From contig CAIKOH010000039.1 in NCBI GenBank assembly GCA_903829075.1, positions 1 to 45,860 of the forward strand: DNA of 45,860 bases, written 5' to 3'. Shown here in pieces: positions 34,948-44,582 of this stretch. Made by a program: the position numbers and the translations under genes. Numbering within the stretch: position 1 is the stretch's first letter; each line of letters opens with the position of its first letter. The stretch is from Candidatus Uhrbacteria bacterium. Lineage in GTDB: Bacteria > Patescibacteriota > Patescibacteriia > 2-12-FULL-60-25. The notes under the pieces were generated by a model. It was not told where the DNA came from, made no database searches, and was given only the letters and a program-made list of their open reading frames with translations.

Positions 34948-35427
34948 TCAGAACACCTTCAGCAACGGCATAAACAACGGCTGAGCAAATTGCGCGACGC
35001 GCGAGGCCAAAAGCCAGGCTGTCCATTGTGTCGAAATCGGCCAATGCGCGAGAATATAAGCGAGCGCGCCTGCCAGCCAAATCCCTTCAATCAACCCCAC
35101 GATAAATCCAAACAGTGAATTTAAACTTGAAACAAAGGGAATCCAACTCAAGATATGAAACGCGCGATTCAACCAATTCACCAACCAGTCAATCACCGCG
35201 TTCACCACAAAAAAGATCAACATGAAGACGATAAAACGCACCGTGTCGCGCGGCCCACCGAATATCGACCATAACTTGTCGCCAAGAACAACGGTGTACG
35301 CATGCGCCACCGCAAACGCCACCACCGCAGCAATCAACTGCCCGATCGAAGCGATCAATCCACGACGCGCCCCCTGCGCTGCCGCGATCACCATCACCAC
35401 GATCAGGACAATGTCGACAAAGTTCAT
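34948..35427 (-). CDS. CvpA-family membrane protein
   Basis: A 159-residue protein with four membrane spans (about 3-20, 28-47, 65-84 and 100-122) and the CvpA pattern: NFVDIVLIVVMVIAAAQGAR at the N-terminus and RGLIASIGQLIAAVVAFAVA. The family is linked to colicin V production and membrane stress tolerance in E. coli, but the mechanism is not settled. The start at 35427 is chosen because the longer frame runs into metG. It follows metG by 11 nt. Confidence 0.85.
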   Translation of the reverse strand: MNFVDIVLIVVMVIAAAQGARRGLIASIGQLIAAVVAFAVAHAYTVVLGDKLWSIFGGPRDTVRFIVFMLIFFVVNAVIDWLVNWLNRAFHILSWIPFVSSLNSLFGFIVGLIEGIWLAGALAYILAHWPISTQWTAWLLASRVAQFAQPLFMPLLKVF

Positions 35428-35438
35428 ACACCTACAGT

Positions 35439-37094
35439 TTACATCGCTTCTTCCTTCGCGACAATCGCTGGAAACAAAATTTGCGGCTCTGGCAACGTCT
35501 GTCCACACGGTAACTGTCCCCAGATAAGCGCATGGGACCACCCTTTTTGTAATTCTTGTTCTGCATCAAGGCCGAGCTGCGTCCAAATCTTCTTGGCCGT
35601 TTCCGGCATCATCGGCGCAATCATCCAAGCGTACCAACGACAAGCTTCAAGTAAGGCATACAGGACTTCTGCAGTTTTCTTTTCGTCCGTTTTAATGAGT
35701 TTAAAGGGCTGGGTCTCTTGAATTTTTCTATTAGCTTCTTCAACAGAAGCTTCTCCAAACCAAATCATCTTAAGAGCACGATCACAGCGGCAGCGCGCGT
35801 ACTCCGAACCCACGAGCCTTGCCAATTCAAGGAATTCTTCTTTCCGAAAACGGCAAATTCGTTCCCCTTGTTCGTTTGCTCCATAAACTGTTAATAGACC
35901 AAATTCAATTCGACCAGCCGCTTCGCGATCAACCTCCGGGACCTTCCCATCAAAATACTTCCTCGACATCGCGATCACACGATTCAACAAATTGCCAAGC
36001 GTGTTTGCGAGATCATTCGTGTAGCGTTCACTCAAGCGATCAAAAGAAAAATCTCCGTCTTCACCAAACGAAACTTCGCGCAGCAAAAAATAACGCAACG
36101 CATCCATGCCGTACACGTCCGCCAGTTCACGTGGATCAACCGCGTTACCCAATGACTTAGAAATTTTTTGTCCGTTGATGGTAAAAAATCCGTGTGCGTA
36201 TACCTGCTTTGGCAAAAGCGGCTGACCGTTTGCGGCTTGCAGTAACGGATCGTTCTTTGCAGCACTCATCAACATCGCAGGCCACAACGCACAATGAAAT
36301 TTGATGATGTCTTTACCAACAAGATGGAGATCCGTTGGCCACCACTTTTTAAACATCACTTCGTCGGTGCCATACCCAACCACGGTCATGTAATTCAACA
36401 ACGCGTCAAACCAGACGTACATGCGCTGTGAATCGTCACCTGGAACAGGGATACCAGCAGGCGCAGACGGAGCTTCGCGACTGATCGAGATGTCAGATAG
36501 GTGATCGGCAACGTAGTTACGAATTTCATTGCGACGCGATTCCGGCATGACAAACGTCGAAGATTCGTCATACAGCGCCAACAGTTGATCACGATACTTT
36601 GTTAATCGAAAAAAATAATTTTTTTCCTTGACGTGCTGTAACGGTTTATTCGGATGGAGCGGACACACGCCGTTCGTCAGATCCGTCTCGACTTTGAACC
36701 CTTCACATCCAACACAATACCACCCTTCGTACTCACCCGGATAAATATCACCGCTCGCCAACACCGCATCCCAAAAACGGCGCACGCCCTTCAGATGACG
36801 CTCCTCCGTGGTACGAACAAAATCATCAAAACTAATCCCAGATTCTTTCCAGGTCGTTTTCCAGACGCCGGACATGCGCTCCAAATACGCGGCAAAATCC
36901 TGCTCGCCAGCTTTTTCCATGGCTTGAATATTTTTTTGACTGTTCTCATCCGTACCAACACTCAAAAAAACCTCGTCTCCACTCAGACGATGAAATCGCG
37001 CAAGCGCATCCGCGACCACAGTGGTATACATGTGGCCAACATGCGGTTTATCATTTACGTAGTAGATGGGCGTGGTAAGAAAAAATTTTGACAT
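35439..37094 (-). CDS. metG: Methionyl-tRNA synthetase
   Basis: A 551-residue class I aminoacyl-tRNA synthetase charging tRNA-Met. It has TTPIYYVNDKPHVGHMYTTV with the HIGH-type HVGH (~18-21), a zinc-binding connective peptide with WYCVGCEGF and GVCPLHPNKPL, WFDALLNYMTVVG, and KISKSLGNAVDP as the KMSKS loop. The anticodon-binding helical domain follows (YTNDLANTLGNLLNRV, PFKLIKTDEKK, WYAWMIAPMMPETAKKIW). It ends without the C-terminal dimerisation/tRNA-binding domain, as in short forms. The start is 3 nt from the rsmI stop. Confidence 0.96.
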   Translation of the reverse strand: MSKFFLTTPIYYVNDKPHVGHMYTTVVADALARFHRLSGDEVFLSVGTDENSQKNIQAMEKAGEQDFAAYLERMSGVWKTTWKESGISFDDFVRTTEERHLKGVRRFWDAVLASGDIYPGEYEGWYCVGCEGFKVETDLTNGVCPLHPNKPLQHVKEKNYFFRLTKYRDQLLALYDESSTFVMPESRRNEIRNYVADHLSDISISREAPSAPAGIPVPGDDSQRMYVWFDALLNYMTVVGYGTDEVMFKKWWPTDLHLVGKDIIKFHCALWPAMLMSAAKNDPLLQAANGQPLLPKQVYAHGFFTINGQKISKSLGNAVDPRELADVYGMDALRYFLLREVSFGEDGDFSFDRLSERYTNDLANTLGNLLNRVIAMSRKYFDGKVPEVDREAAGRIEFGLLTVYGANEQGERICRFRKEEFLELARLVGSEYARCRCDRALKMIWFGEASVEEANRKIQETQPFKLIKTDEKKTAEVLYALLEACRWYAWMIAPMMPETAKKIWTQLGLDAEQELQKGWSHALIWGQLPCGQTLPEPQILFPAIVAKEEAM

Positions 37095-37097
37095 AAG

Positions 37098-37769
37098 CTA
37101 GGCTGGACCAACAATCACTACAAACTCCCCTTTTGTGCTGGTAGCTTGAAGCTGCGCGAGCACTTCGTCAAGCGTCCCTCGATACAAAGTTTCGTGCAGC
37201 TTGGTCAGTTCACGTGCGCAAAAAATCAGACGATCAGCGGCAAGATGCCCTTTAAGCTGTTCCAGCGTCTTCAAAATTCGGTGGGTAGATTCAAAGAAAA
37301 TGGTTGGTTCTTCACGTGCAGCGATTTGGCGGAAGAGCGTCTCGCGTCCTTTTTTATGCGGCACGAATCCGACATACGCGAATTCATCCATGCGAAATCC
37401 GCAGACGGAAATCGCCACTGACAAAGCCGATGGTCCAGGAATCGGTTCGATCTTAATCCCCTTCGTGAACGCAGCTTCGACCAACATATCTGCCGGATCA
37501 TTCACCCCAGGCGTTCCCGCATCAGACACATAGGCGAGTGACTTTCCCTGCTGTAATTCATCCACACAGCGCTTGATGTATGCTGGGGTCGAATGTTCAT
37601 GAAACGACAGCAGTGGTTTTTTTATCTGAAGATGCGTCAATAACTTTGCCGTGACACGTGTGTCTTCACAAATAATCGTGTCCACCTCAGACAACACGCG
37701 TTTGGCGCGTGCAGTCACATCCTCAAGATTTCCGATCGGCGTCGCCACGATGTACAGAGTGCCTGACAT
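37098..37769 (-). CDS. rsmI: 16S rRNA 2'-O-methyltransferase RsmI (C1402)
   Basis: A 223-residue TP-methylase-fold enzyme that 2'-O-methylates C1402 of 16S rRNA. Diagnostic segments are GTLYIVATPIGNLEDVTARA (start), ICEDTRVTAKLL, YVSDAGTPGVNDPADMLVEA, IPGPSALSVAISVCGF, GFVPHKKGRE, FFESTHRILKTLEQL and ARELTKLHETLYRG. The ATG at 37769 is preferred over 37778 because it matches the family N-terminus. It heads the rsmI-metG-cvpA-tatD run and is divergent from the lipoprotein at 37828. Confidence 0.94.
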   Translation of the reverse strand: MSGTLYIVATPIGNLEDVTARAKRVLSEVDTIICEDTRVTAKLLTHLQIKKPLLSFHEHSTPAYIKRCVDELQQGKSLAYVSDAGTPGVNDPADMLVEAAFTKGIKIEPIPGPSALSVAISVCGFRMDEFAYVGFVPHKKGRETLFRQIAAREEPTIFFESTHRILKTLEQLKGHLAADRLIFCARELTKLHETLYRGTLDEVLAQLQATSTKGEFVVIVGPA

Positions 37770-37818
37770 AACGCTCACGTTGTAGCAGGTTTTCTTTTTT
37801 CTGACGAATCTGTCAAAA

Positions 37819-37824
37819 TAGAAT
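37819..37824 (+). promoter_or_regulatory. -10 box TAGAAT, leaderless start
   Basis: TAGAAT ends 3 nt before the ATG at 37828. The -35 region is T-rich and weak. Confidence 0.45.
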
Positions 37825-37827
37825 CGT

Positions 37828-38583
37828 ATGCGACGCGTTCACGTTCTTTCTTTCGGAATTCTCTGTTCGAGTTTGTTGCTCATGGGATTTGGCTGTAAAA
37901 AACAAACTCCGCTCCTCCAACAACTCAAACAGCAAGCGGCACAACAAGCCGAAGAAGAAAGACATAAACCGCAAGATCCATTGCCGAGTCTTACCGATCT
38001 CGTCAACCAAATCCATCAAGAATCGCGACAACATCCAATTCAGGCCCAAAATCCTGAACTTCAAAACGTGGAAGACGCCTTAAAAAACCTGTACGCGGCA
38101 AAATCCTATCGCGCGCACAATGTCACCAAGACCTCTCAAGGCGACATCACAACCAGCATTGAATTTAACCGAACAGACCAGTCCTTGCACGAAACAATTC
38201 AAGCACCGAACGGGATGATTAGCGAAGCGCTCTACGTCAACCATACCGTCTATCTACGCGCATCAAGCAGCACCTGGGAAAATCAAAGTTTACAAGCCAA
38301 TTCTGATGCAGCCCAAAGCATCATCCAAGCGTACCAATCGCTCGCGACGGATCCAACGCCGGCCATCATCAACGCCGCCACAAAATTCATCGACGCCTCC
38401 ACGGATTCAAGCGGCTGCCATCTCGTGCGGCTATTTGCCTATGGCAGCGAAAAAGTACAAATTGACGCCTGTCTCAAAAATGGATGGCTTACCTTTATTA
38501 CGATCCATGCAAGCGATGGCGACCGCACAACCACCTACCAAGACTTTAACCAGTCGATCCTTTTATACGCCCCAAAAAACTGA
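37828..38583 (+). CDS. Lipoprotein of unknown function (LppX/LolB-like layout)
   Basis: A 251-residue predicted lipoprotein with a lipobox (LLMGFGC, Cys23) followed by a Gln/Lys-rich helical stretch (QQLKQQAAQQAEEERHK). The outer domain of beta strands (YRAHNVTKTSQGDITTSIEF, GMISEALYVNHTVYLRASSS, GDRTTTYQDFNQSILLY) recalls the half-barrel of LppX/LprG and LolA/LolB lipid carriers, but this is a fold impression only. It is transcribed ahead of clpB, and the clpB promoter lies after its stop. Confidence 0.75.
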   Translation: MRRVHVLSFGILCSSLLLMGFGCKKQTPLLQQLKQQAAQQAEEERHKPQDPLPSLTDLVNQIHQESRQHPIQAQNPELQNVEDALKNLYAAKSYRAHNVTKTSQGDITTSIEFNRTDQSLHETIQAPNGMISEALYVNHTVYLRASSSTWENQSLQANSDAAQSIIQAYQSLATDPTPAIINAATKFIDASTDSSGCHLVRLFAYGSEKVQIDACLKNGWLTFITIHASDGDRTTTYQDFNQSILLYAPKN

Positions 38584-38598
38584 GCCCTTCAACCTCCG

Positions 38599-38627
38599 TT
38601 GACAACGCGAGCGTTCTTTTCTATCCT
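38599..38627 (+). promoter_or_regulatory. Sigma70 promoter of clpB
   Basis: TTGACA (38599-38604), a 17-bp spacer and TATCCT (38622-38627). The transcript start falls inside the adjoining CIRCE element. Confidence 0.75.
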
Positions 38628-38628
38628 A

Positions 38629-38655
38629 TTAGCAGTCACACCTATTGAGTGCTAA
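38629..38655 (+). promoter_or_regulatory. CIRCE operator (HrcA site) before clpB
   Basis: TTAGCAGTC-N9-GAGTGCTAA matches the CIRCE consensus TTAGCACTC-N9-GAGTGCTAA with one mismatch. It lies 1 bp after the -10 box and 12 nt before the clpB ATG, so the HrcA repressor would block transcription until heat or misfolded protein releases it. Confidence 0.85.
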
Positions 38656-38667
38656 TCCTCATTTTGT

Positions 38668-41319
38668 ATGCTTCCCCAACATTTCACCACCAAAAGCCAA
38701 GAAGCTCTGCAACGCGCCCAACAAATTGCTGCACAGCGCCAACATCCAAGCCTTGAACCGCTTCATCTGTTCATCGCTCTCTTGGAACAGGAGGATGGCG
38801 TGGTTCCGGTGATTCTCAAAAAATGCTCCGTAAACACTCTGCAGCTCAAACAAGAAGCGGATCAACTCCTTGAACACCTGCCGGGTCTGGAAAACACTCC
38901 GCCTGGCCAACCGTTTGGTGCCGTCTATATCTCAACCGAACTGAATCAGGTGCTTCAGATGGCTGAGCGTGCCGCCCAACACTTTCATGACGAATTTATT
39001 TCTACAGAGCACCTGCTGCTCGCATTGGCGGATGGACGCGACGAAACCGCCCGACTTCTACAACGATACGCGATCAACACGGAGGTCATTCTGCAGGCGC
39101 TAAAGGACGTGCGCGGACACGTGACCGTTGATTCGCCTGAACCGGAGACATCGTATCAAGCTCTAGAAAAATATTCGCGCAACCTAACCGCCCTCGCACG
39201 GCAAGATAAGCTTGATCCCGTGATTGGACGCGACGATGAAATCCGCCGCATGATGCAGATCCTGCTGCGACGCACAAAAAACAATCCGGTTCTAATCGGC
39301 GAAGCTGGCACCGGCAAAACCGCTCTGGTCGAAGGCTTGGCTGGACGCATCGTGGCCGGCGATGTTCCCGAATCCCTCAAAGGCAAGGAGGTGATCGCTC
39401 TCGATATCGGCGCACTGGTTGCGGGAACAAAATTCCGCGGTGAATTTGAAGAACGTCTGAAAGCCGTGCTGCGCGAAATCGAATCTTCAAACGGAAAAAT
39501 CATTGTCTTCATTGACGAACTTCATACACTCGTCGGCGCTGGCGCTTCCGGCGAAGGCGGGAGCCTTGATGCGTCGAATTTGCTCAAACCCGCTCTGGCA
39601 CGCGGCGAGTTGCGCGCCATCGGAGCGACGACGTTGCAAGAATATCAAAAATACATCGAAAAAGATGCTGCGCTCGCACGTCGATTTCAACCTGTGTTAC
39701 TAGAAGAGCCGAGCGAGGAGGATGCGATCGCGATTCTACGTGGCATCAAGGATAAATACGAACTACACAATGGGGTACGCATCACTGACAACGCCATTGT
39801 GGCTGCAGTGAAGCTGTCGATGCGGTATATTTCTGATCGATTTTTACCGGACAAGGCTGTTGACCTGATTGATGAAGCCGCTTCTGCGCTGCGCATGCAG
39901 ATTGACTCGTTACCTGAAGAGCTTGATAAATTGAAACGCGAACTCGTCAAACTCGAAATTGAAAAACGCGCGCTCGCCAAAGAAGAAGATCCTGAATCCA
40001 AAGAACGCCTTCACGAAATCGAAAAACGCAACGCCGAAGTCCGCGAACGCGCGGATAAACTTGAGTTGTCCTGGAAAGCCGAAAAAGAACAGATCAACGC
40101 GCTTCAAGACGTCAAAAAGGAATTGGAAAAATTAAAATCAGAAGCTGATATCGCTGAGCGTCGCGGAAATTTGGAACGCGTATCTGAAATCCGTTACGGA
40201 CGCATCCCAGATCTTGAAAAAAAACGCCAAGAGGCGGAGGCAAAACTCAAAGCGTTTCAAGGTCAGCGCGGGTTGTTGAAAGATGCGGTCACCGAAGAAG
40301 AAATCGCCCACGTGGTCGCAAACTGGACGGGCATTCCGGTGCAACGCATGCTAGAAACAGAGGCGAGCCGCCTCACAAAGCTCGAAGAGGAGCTTCATCG
40401 ACGCGTCGTTGGACAAGAAGAAGCCGTGCATGCCATCGCCAATGCACTGCGTCGTTCGCGTGCCGGCATCGGCGAGGAAAAACGTCCGATCGGTTCATTC
40501 TTATTCCTGGGTCCGACCGGCGTAGGAAAAACAGAGCTCGCACGTGCACTCGCGGAGATCATGTTTGACGATGAGGATGCGGTCGTGCGTCTCGACATGT
40601 CAGAGTACATGGATAAACACACGGTCTCGCGCATGATCGGATCGCCGCCAGGCTACGTCGGTTACGATGAAGGTGGGCAGCTCACGGAAAAAATTCGCCG
40701 CAAACCGTACGCCGTCATTCTCTTGGATGAAATTGAAAAGGCGCACCAAGACGTCTTCAACATCCTGCTTCAGGTTCTTGATGATGGACGTTTAACCGAT
40801 GGCAAGGGACGCATCATCAATTTTAAGAACACGATTATCGTGATGACCTCGAATATTGGTTCGAGTACGATTCTGGATTGGGGCAAACGCCGCGGTGAGA
40901 TCGGATTCCAAACAGACGAACAGGACACTGGCGAAGAAAAAGAGAACAACTTGCGACGTCGCGTCATGGATATGTTGCGCGAACAGTTTCGCCCAGAGTT
41001 TTTAAATCGCGTAGACGAAATCGTGATGTTCCAAGCACTTACCAAAGAGGACCTGGCAAAAATCGTTGAGCTTCAACTCACACAGGTAGCGAAACGCTTG
41101 CACTCGAAAAAGATTCGCATCGAATTTACTGATAAGGCAAAAAAATTCATTGCACAGGCGGGATACGACCCTTCATACGGCGCCCGTCCGCTTCGACGTG
41201 CCATCCAGGAACTCGTGTTAGATGAACTTGCCATGCGCATCGTAGATGGACGTGTCAAAGAAGGTGACACCGTGACAATCGACGCCACGAAGGAGAAGAT
41301 TGTGATGAAAAGCGGATAA
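38668..41319 (+). CDS. clpB: ClpB disaggregase
   Basis: An 883-residue AAA+ hexameric chaperone that extracts proteins from aggregates together with DnaK. The N domain is [23 protein letters not shown]1 has Walker [20 protein letters not shown] (~208-226), with an Ala where GEPG is usual, and the arginine-finger region. The middle coiled coil (about 410-530, many Lys/Glu) distinguishes ClpB from ClpA and ClpC. NBD2 has Walker [19 protein letters not shown] (~614) and the pore loop [14 protein letters not shown]. The C-terminal D2-small segment has [26 protein letters not shown] operator directly upstream indicates HrcA control. Confidence 0.97.
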   Translation: MLPQHFTTKSQEALQRAQQIAAQRQHPSLEPLHLFIALLEQEDGVVPVILKKCSVNTLQLKQEADQLLEHLPGLENTPPGQPFGAVYISTELNQVLQMAERAAQHFHDEFISTEHLLLALADGRDETARLLQRYAINTEVILQALKDVRGHVTVDSPEPETSYQALEKYSRNLTALARQDKLDPVIGRDDEIRRMMQILLRRTKNNPVLIGEAGTGKTALVEGLAGRIVAGDVPESLKGKEVIALDIGALVAGTKFRGEFEERLKAVLREIESSNGKIIVFIDELHTLVGAGASGEGGSLDASNLLKPALARGELRAIGATTLQEYQKYIEKDAALARRFQPVLLEEPSEEDAIAILRGIKDKYELHNGVRITDNAIVAAVKLSMRYISDRFLPDKAVDLIDEAASALRMQIDSLPEELDKLKRELVKLEIEKRALAKEEDPESKERLHEIEKRNAEVRERADKLELSWKAEKEQINALQDVKKELEKLKSEADIAERRGNLERVSEIRYGRIPDLEKKRQEAEAKLKAFQGQRGLLKDAVTEEEIAHVVANWTGIPVQRMLETEASRLTKLEEELHRRVVGQEEAVHAIANALRRSRAGIGEEKRPIGSFLFLGPTGVGKTELARALAEIMFDDEDAVVRLDMSEYMDKHTVSRMIGSPPGYVGYDEGGQLTEKIRRKPYAVILLDEIEKAHQDVFNILLQVLDDGRLTDGKGRIINFKNTIIVMTSNIGSSTILDWGKRRGEIGFQTDEQDTGEEKENNLRRRVMDMLREQFRPEFLNRVDEIVMFQALTKEDLAKIVELQLTQVAKRLHSKKIRIEFTDKAKKFIAQAGYDPSYGARPLRRAIQELVLDELAMRIVDGRVKEGDTVTIDATKEKIVMKSG

Positions 41320-41323
41320 CCTG

Positions 41324-41329
41324 TATACT
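41324..41329 (+). promoter_or_regulatory. -10 box TATACT before the flippase gene
   Basis: TATACT ends 7 nt before the ATG at 41337, just after the clpB stop at 41319, suggesting a leaderless transcript independent of clpB. Confidence 0.45.
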
Positions 41330-41336
41330 CGCCCAC

Positions 41337-42608
41337 ATGATAAGCTCCGCAAGAAAAAGGGCGTCGCAACTCATTGAGCGGCTTGAATCCATCCTCAAGA
41401 CCGATGTTCGCTATATCTTAAAAGGAGGGTTCTGGCTGACCTTTGGGCGTATCGCGTCCATGCTCGCCTCGTTTTTGCTGTCTCTTGCCTACGCCAACCT
41501 CCTCTCAAAAGAAACCTACGGATCCTACAAATTCGTCCTATCCATCGCGTCGATGCTGTCGCTATTTACGTTGCCCGGCATCAATACTGCGTTAAGCCAA
41601 ACAGTCGCCCGCGGATACGAGGGAACACTTGTTCCAAGCACCCTTGAGCGTATCCGTTGGAGTATCCTTGGAACCTGTGTAGGCATTGGCGTGGCCGGGT
41701 ATTATTTTTTCATCGGACACAACCAAACGCTCGCACTCGCCGCGCTCATCATCGCCGCATTTTTGCCGGTCATGGATACACTCATGACCTACAGCGCTTT
41801 TCTTCAAGGACAAAAAAAATTCAAGCTCGATGCGCTGCTCAGTAGCGCAACGCAAATCTCTGGCACCCTTGCGTTAATTGTCACTTTTTTTCTCACAAAA
41901 AATCTCCTCTACATTCTACTCACCTACTTTTTCGTCTACACGTTTCTCCGGGCGATCTTTTTTTTCTACACTCAAAAAACGCAACAGACTACGAACCTCA
42001 CGGATGCGCGAGCGCTCACCTATGGCAAACATTTAAGTGCCATGAACATTCTGGGTACGATCGCAGGGAATGTAGACGACATCATCCTGTTTCACGTCAT
42101 GGGACCCGTAGGCGTCGCCCGATATAATATTGCGGTCGCCCCAGCTGATCAGGCCAAAGGATTACTTTCATTCTCAGATCCTCTACTCTTCCCGCAGTTT
42201 TCAAAACACTCCGAGGAAGATATTCGCCGACACATCGGAAAAAAATTCTTCTGGTACGGCGTATTTGGCGCTGTGATTGTTGGCGCGTACTGGCTGGTGA
42301 CGCCCTGGTTTTTTCGAATATTTCTTCCCAAGTACACGGAGATCATTTTTCTGTCACTCCTCTACTCTCTCTCGATGCTGAATGCCGTTGTCGCTCCAGC
42401 TGCTACGTATTTAGTCGCCAAACGAAAGGTGAAGGAACAGTACTATCTCAATCTCATCACCTATATCTTTCAGATCGGCAGCATGGCTTTCCTGACCGTT
42501 ACTCATGGTCTGCTCGGCCTGATCATCGCACGAATCGCCACTCGTTTTTTTGGAGGAGCTCTCAGTGTCTTTTTCTTCGTTCGTCCTTTTAAACAAGCAG
42601 AGACCTAA
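41337..42608 (+). CDS. Wzx/MATE-type polysaccharide flippase
   Basis: A 423-residue membrane protein with about twelve spans, of the oligosaccharide flippase (MOP) superfamily, moving lipid-linked glycan units across the membrane. Typical of the family are KGGFWLTFGRIASMLASFLL, AYANLLSKETYGSYKFVLSI, the repeat VAPADQAKGLLSF and the central gap between span bundles. The last 20 bp overlap the end of the convergent GT4 gene. Position beside GT4, deacetylase and methyltransferase genes supports a surface-glycan role. Confidence 0.88.
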   Translation: MISSARKRASQLIERLESILKTDVRYILKGGFWLTFGRIASMLASFLLSLAYANLLSKETYGSYKFVLSIASMLSLFTLPGINTALSQTVARGYEGTLVPSTLERIRWSILGTCVGIGVAGYYFFIGHNQTLALAALIIAAFLPVMDTLMTYSAFLQGQKKFKLDALLSSATQISGTLALIVTFFLTKNLLYILLTYFFVYTFLRAIFFFYTQKTQQTTNLTDARALTYGKHLSAMNILGTIAGNVDDIILFHVMGPVGVARYNIAVAPADQAKGLLSFSDPLLFPQFSKHSEEDIRRHIGKKFFWYGVFGAVIVGAYWLVTPWFFRIFLPKYTEIIFLSLLYSLSMLNAVVAPAATYLVAKRKVKEQYYLNLITYIFQIGSMAFLTVTHGLLGLIIARIATRFFGGALSVFFFVRPFKQAET

Positions 42609-43839
42609 ACAATTTCTCGTAGGCATCTACCTGAGCAGTAAGTGAAAAATCCTGCCGAACTCGTGTAAACCCGTTTTCACCAAAGGCGCTGCACTTCTTT
42701 CGGTCAGTAAGCAGAGCCTGAATCTTTTCCGCCAACATCGAGACATGGTACGGATTCACGACGTAACCAGAGACACCATCCTCAACAAGTTCACGCGCGC
42801 CACCAAAGCAGGTGGTGATAACCGATTTTTTACAGGCGAACGCCTCAAGATTTACCGTAGGAAATGAATCAAAGCACAACGAAGGGGTCACGACAAGCGT
42901 CGCAGCATGATACGCGGTATGAAGCTCGGGGCCGGATATCCATCCGGTAAAAATCAGTCTGTCCTGAAATCCAAATTTTTTCGCCTGCTTCAGCAACCGT
43001 TCACCATACACACCTGCTTTGCCCACAATCAATATCTGAAGATCGGGAAAAGCACGCACAAGTTTCTCAGCAGCCTCCAAAAGCTTTCCTCCGCCCTTGA
43101 TCCCACTCAATCTTCCACCAAACAAAATCACGGAATCGCCAAGCGCATATTTTTTCTTAAATTCCAACACCTGCTGCGATGACACGGTCCACGCGGCAGC
43201 ATCAATACCATTATGGATGACCCGCGTATTTCCGATCCCATTTTCATTCAACGCTTGAGACAAGGCCTTGCTCACGGCAACAATCCGATCAACTGATGAA
43301 CGAAGCACGTGACGAATAATGACGTTCCTCAACGGATTATATCTGAATCTATTTGCCCTGAATTGCTGCCACGCGTTAACCCTGTAGTGAAAAACTGAGG
43401 GCACGCCGGCTTCATGTAGATCTATAAAATCTGTATATTTTGTATAGTTAAACGGCATCACGTCATGGCCCGTAAGAACGACTTTTGCGCCAAGTTTTTT
43501 TGCCACGACTATTGACCGATAGGACAAGTATCCATGGACATTGTGCGCATGCACGAGATCGGGTTTGAATGTGGACAAGATTTTTTTCACCTCCATCACC
43601 ACCGGTACATTCCAGAGACCGACGTATGCTTGAAACCGCAAATCGTATTTCGTAGCGATCCGGCAGATTCGCAATCCCTCATAGTTAAATTCTCCTGCGT
43701 ACTGCGAGTCTCGGATCGTGGTCAGCACCAGAACTTCATGGCCGCGACGTCGCATCTCCTGTGCCAGACCAAAAGCAATAATTCCGGCGCCCCCAAATGA
43801 ATCCGGCGGAAAATCATCCTGAAGAATGGCGATTCTCAT
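42589..43839 (-). CDS. GT4-family glycosyltransferase
   Basis: A 416-residue GT-B-fold retaining glycosyltransferase. The N-terminus is MRIAILQDDFPPDSFGGAGI with the Gly-rich loop GGAG, then VHAHNVHGYLS and VLTGHDVMPFNYTKY. The C-terminal donor domain has LFGGRLSGIKGGGKLLEAAE, LIFTGWISGPELH and VTPSLCFDSFPTVNLEAFAC, in which the E-x7-E region is partly altered (Asp at the first position). It starts in an ATGA overlap with the deacetylase stop. The sugar donor is unknown. Confidence 0.88.
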   Translation of the reverse strand: MRIAILQDDFPPDSFGGAGIIAFGLAQEMRRRGHEVLVLTTIRDSQYAGEFNYEGLRICRIATKYDLRFQAYVGLWNVPVVMEVKKILSTFKPDLVHAHNVHGYLSYRSIVVAKKLGAKVVLTGHDVMPFNYTKYTDFIDLHEAGVPSVFHYRVNAWQQFRANRFRYNPLRNVIIRHVLRSSVDRIVAVSKALSQALNENGIGNTRVIHNGIDAAAWTVSSQQVLEFKKKYALGDSVILFGGRLSGIKGGGKLLEAAEKLVRAFPDLQILIVGKAGVYGERLLKQAKKFGFQDRLIFTGWISGPELHTAYHAATLVVTPSLCFDSFPTVNLEAFACKKSVITTCFGGARELVEDGVSGYVVNPYHVSMLAEKIQALLTDRKKCSAFGENGFTRVRQDFSLTAQVDAYEKLFRSLLV

Positions 43840-44564
43840 AGCAGTTCACCGTTCGTTACATAGTGACAGTCCGCGCGATGAGCGATGTACGCCAACACGC
43901 GTTCCAACTCCTCCCACATGCCATACTTTTCTATCTCCCATGAGTGACCCCATAGATGAAAAACCTGCCCCCGTTGAAGCGCAACCTCAAACGTTGCCTT
44001 GGCGAGCGCTTCCCACGAACGAAATGCCCACCACGACACACCCATGGCGCGAAACGCGGAAGAGCGCTCATGAAACGGATCGAGCAAATGACGCCAATAA
44101 TACGACTGCGCCCCCATTTTTCGATATGGCATCGGATAGACCTGTACCGTCGTCGGCATCTGAAAAGGATTCTGTGCGTTACTTATGAACCCTTGGATCG
44201 TTGTCCGCGCACCATGGAACCCCACGGACCTCACAATCTCTTCTGTCTCAGCATCTTGATAACCCGCCGGATAACAAAACAGGGGGATCTGCTTACCCAG
44301 TAATTGCTCAAGCCACTGCTTTGAACCCAAAATCTCGCGCCGTTTTTCCTCGCGTGAACATATTGGCAAATTCGGATGCGATAACGTGTGTGCGCCAATC
44401 TCATGACGTTGCGACAACTGCTGAATCACAGCATCGGTCAATCGCGCTACTCGATACGCTTTTGCGATATAAAACGTCCCTCGAATCTCATACTGATCAA
44501 GCAACGTCGCAAGCTTTTCGTCGAACGCATCCCCGTCATCCCAACTGGTTGTTACCTTAAGCAT
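43836..44564 (-). CDS. Polysaccharide deacetylase (NodB-type)
   Basis: A 242-residue carbohydrate esterase family 4-like protein. The metal and catalytic motifs are TTSWDDGDAFDEKLATLL (the family's TFDDG) and EIGAHTLSHPNLPI (H-x3-H). LFCYPAGYQDAETEEIVR and ARTTIQGF supply the other side of the groove. It may de-N-acetylate a surface glycan or an intermediate. It has no signal peptide, unlike exported peptidoglycan deacetylases. It sits 18 nt downstream of the methyltransferase and is coupled to GT4. Confidence 0.85.
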   Translation of the reverse strand: MLKVTTSWDDGDAFDEKLATLLDQYEIRGTFYIAKAYRVARLTDAVIQQLSQRHEIGAHTLSHPNLPICSREEKRREILGSKQWLEQLLGKQIPLFCYPAGYQDAETEEIVRSVGFHGARTTIQGFISNAQNPFQMPTTVQVYPMPYRKMGAQSYYWRHLLDPFHERSSAFRAMGVSWWAFRSWEALAKATFEVALQRGQVFHLWGHSWEIEKYGMWEELERVLAYIAHRADCHYVTNGELL

Positions 44565-44582
44565 AGATTTTCACGCGAACAC

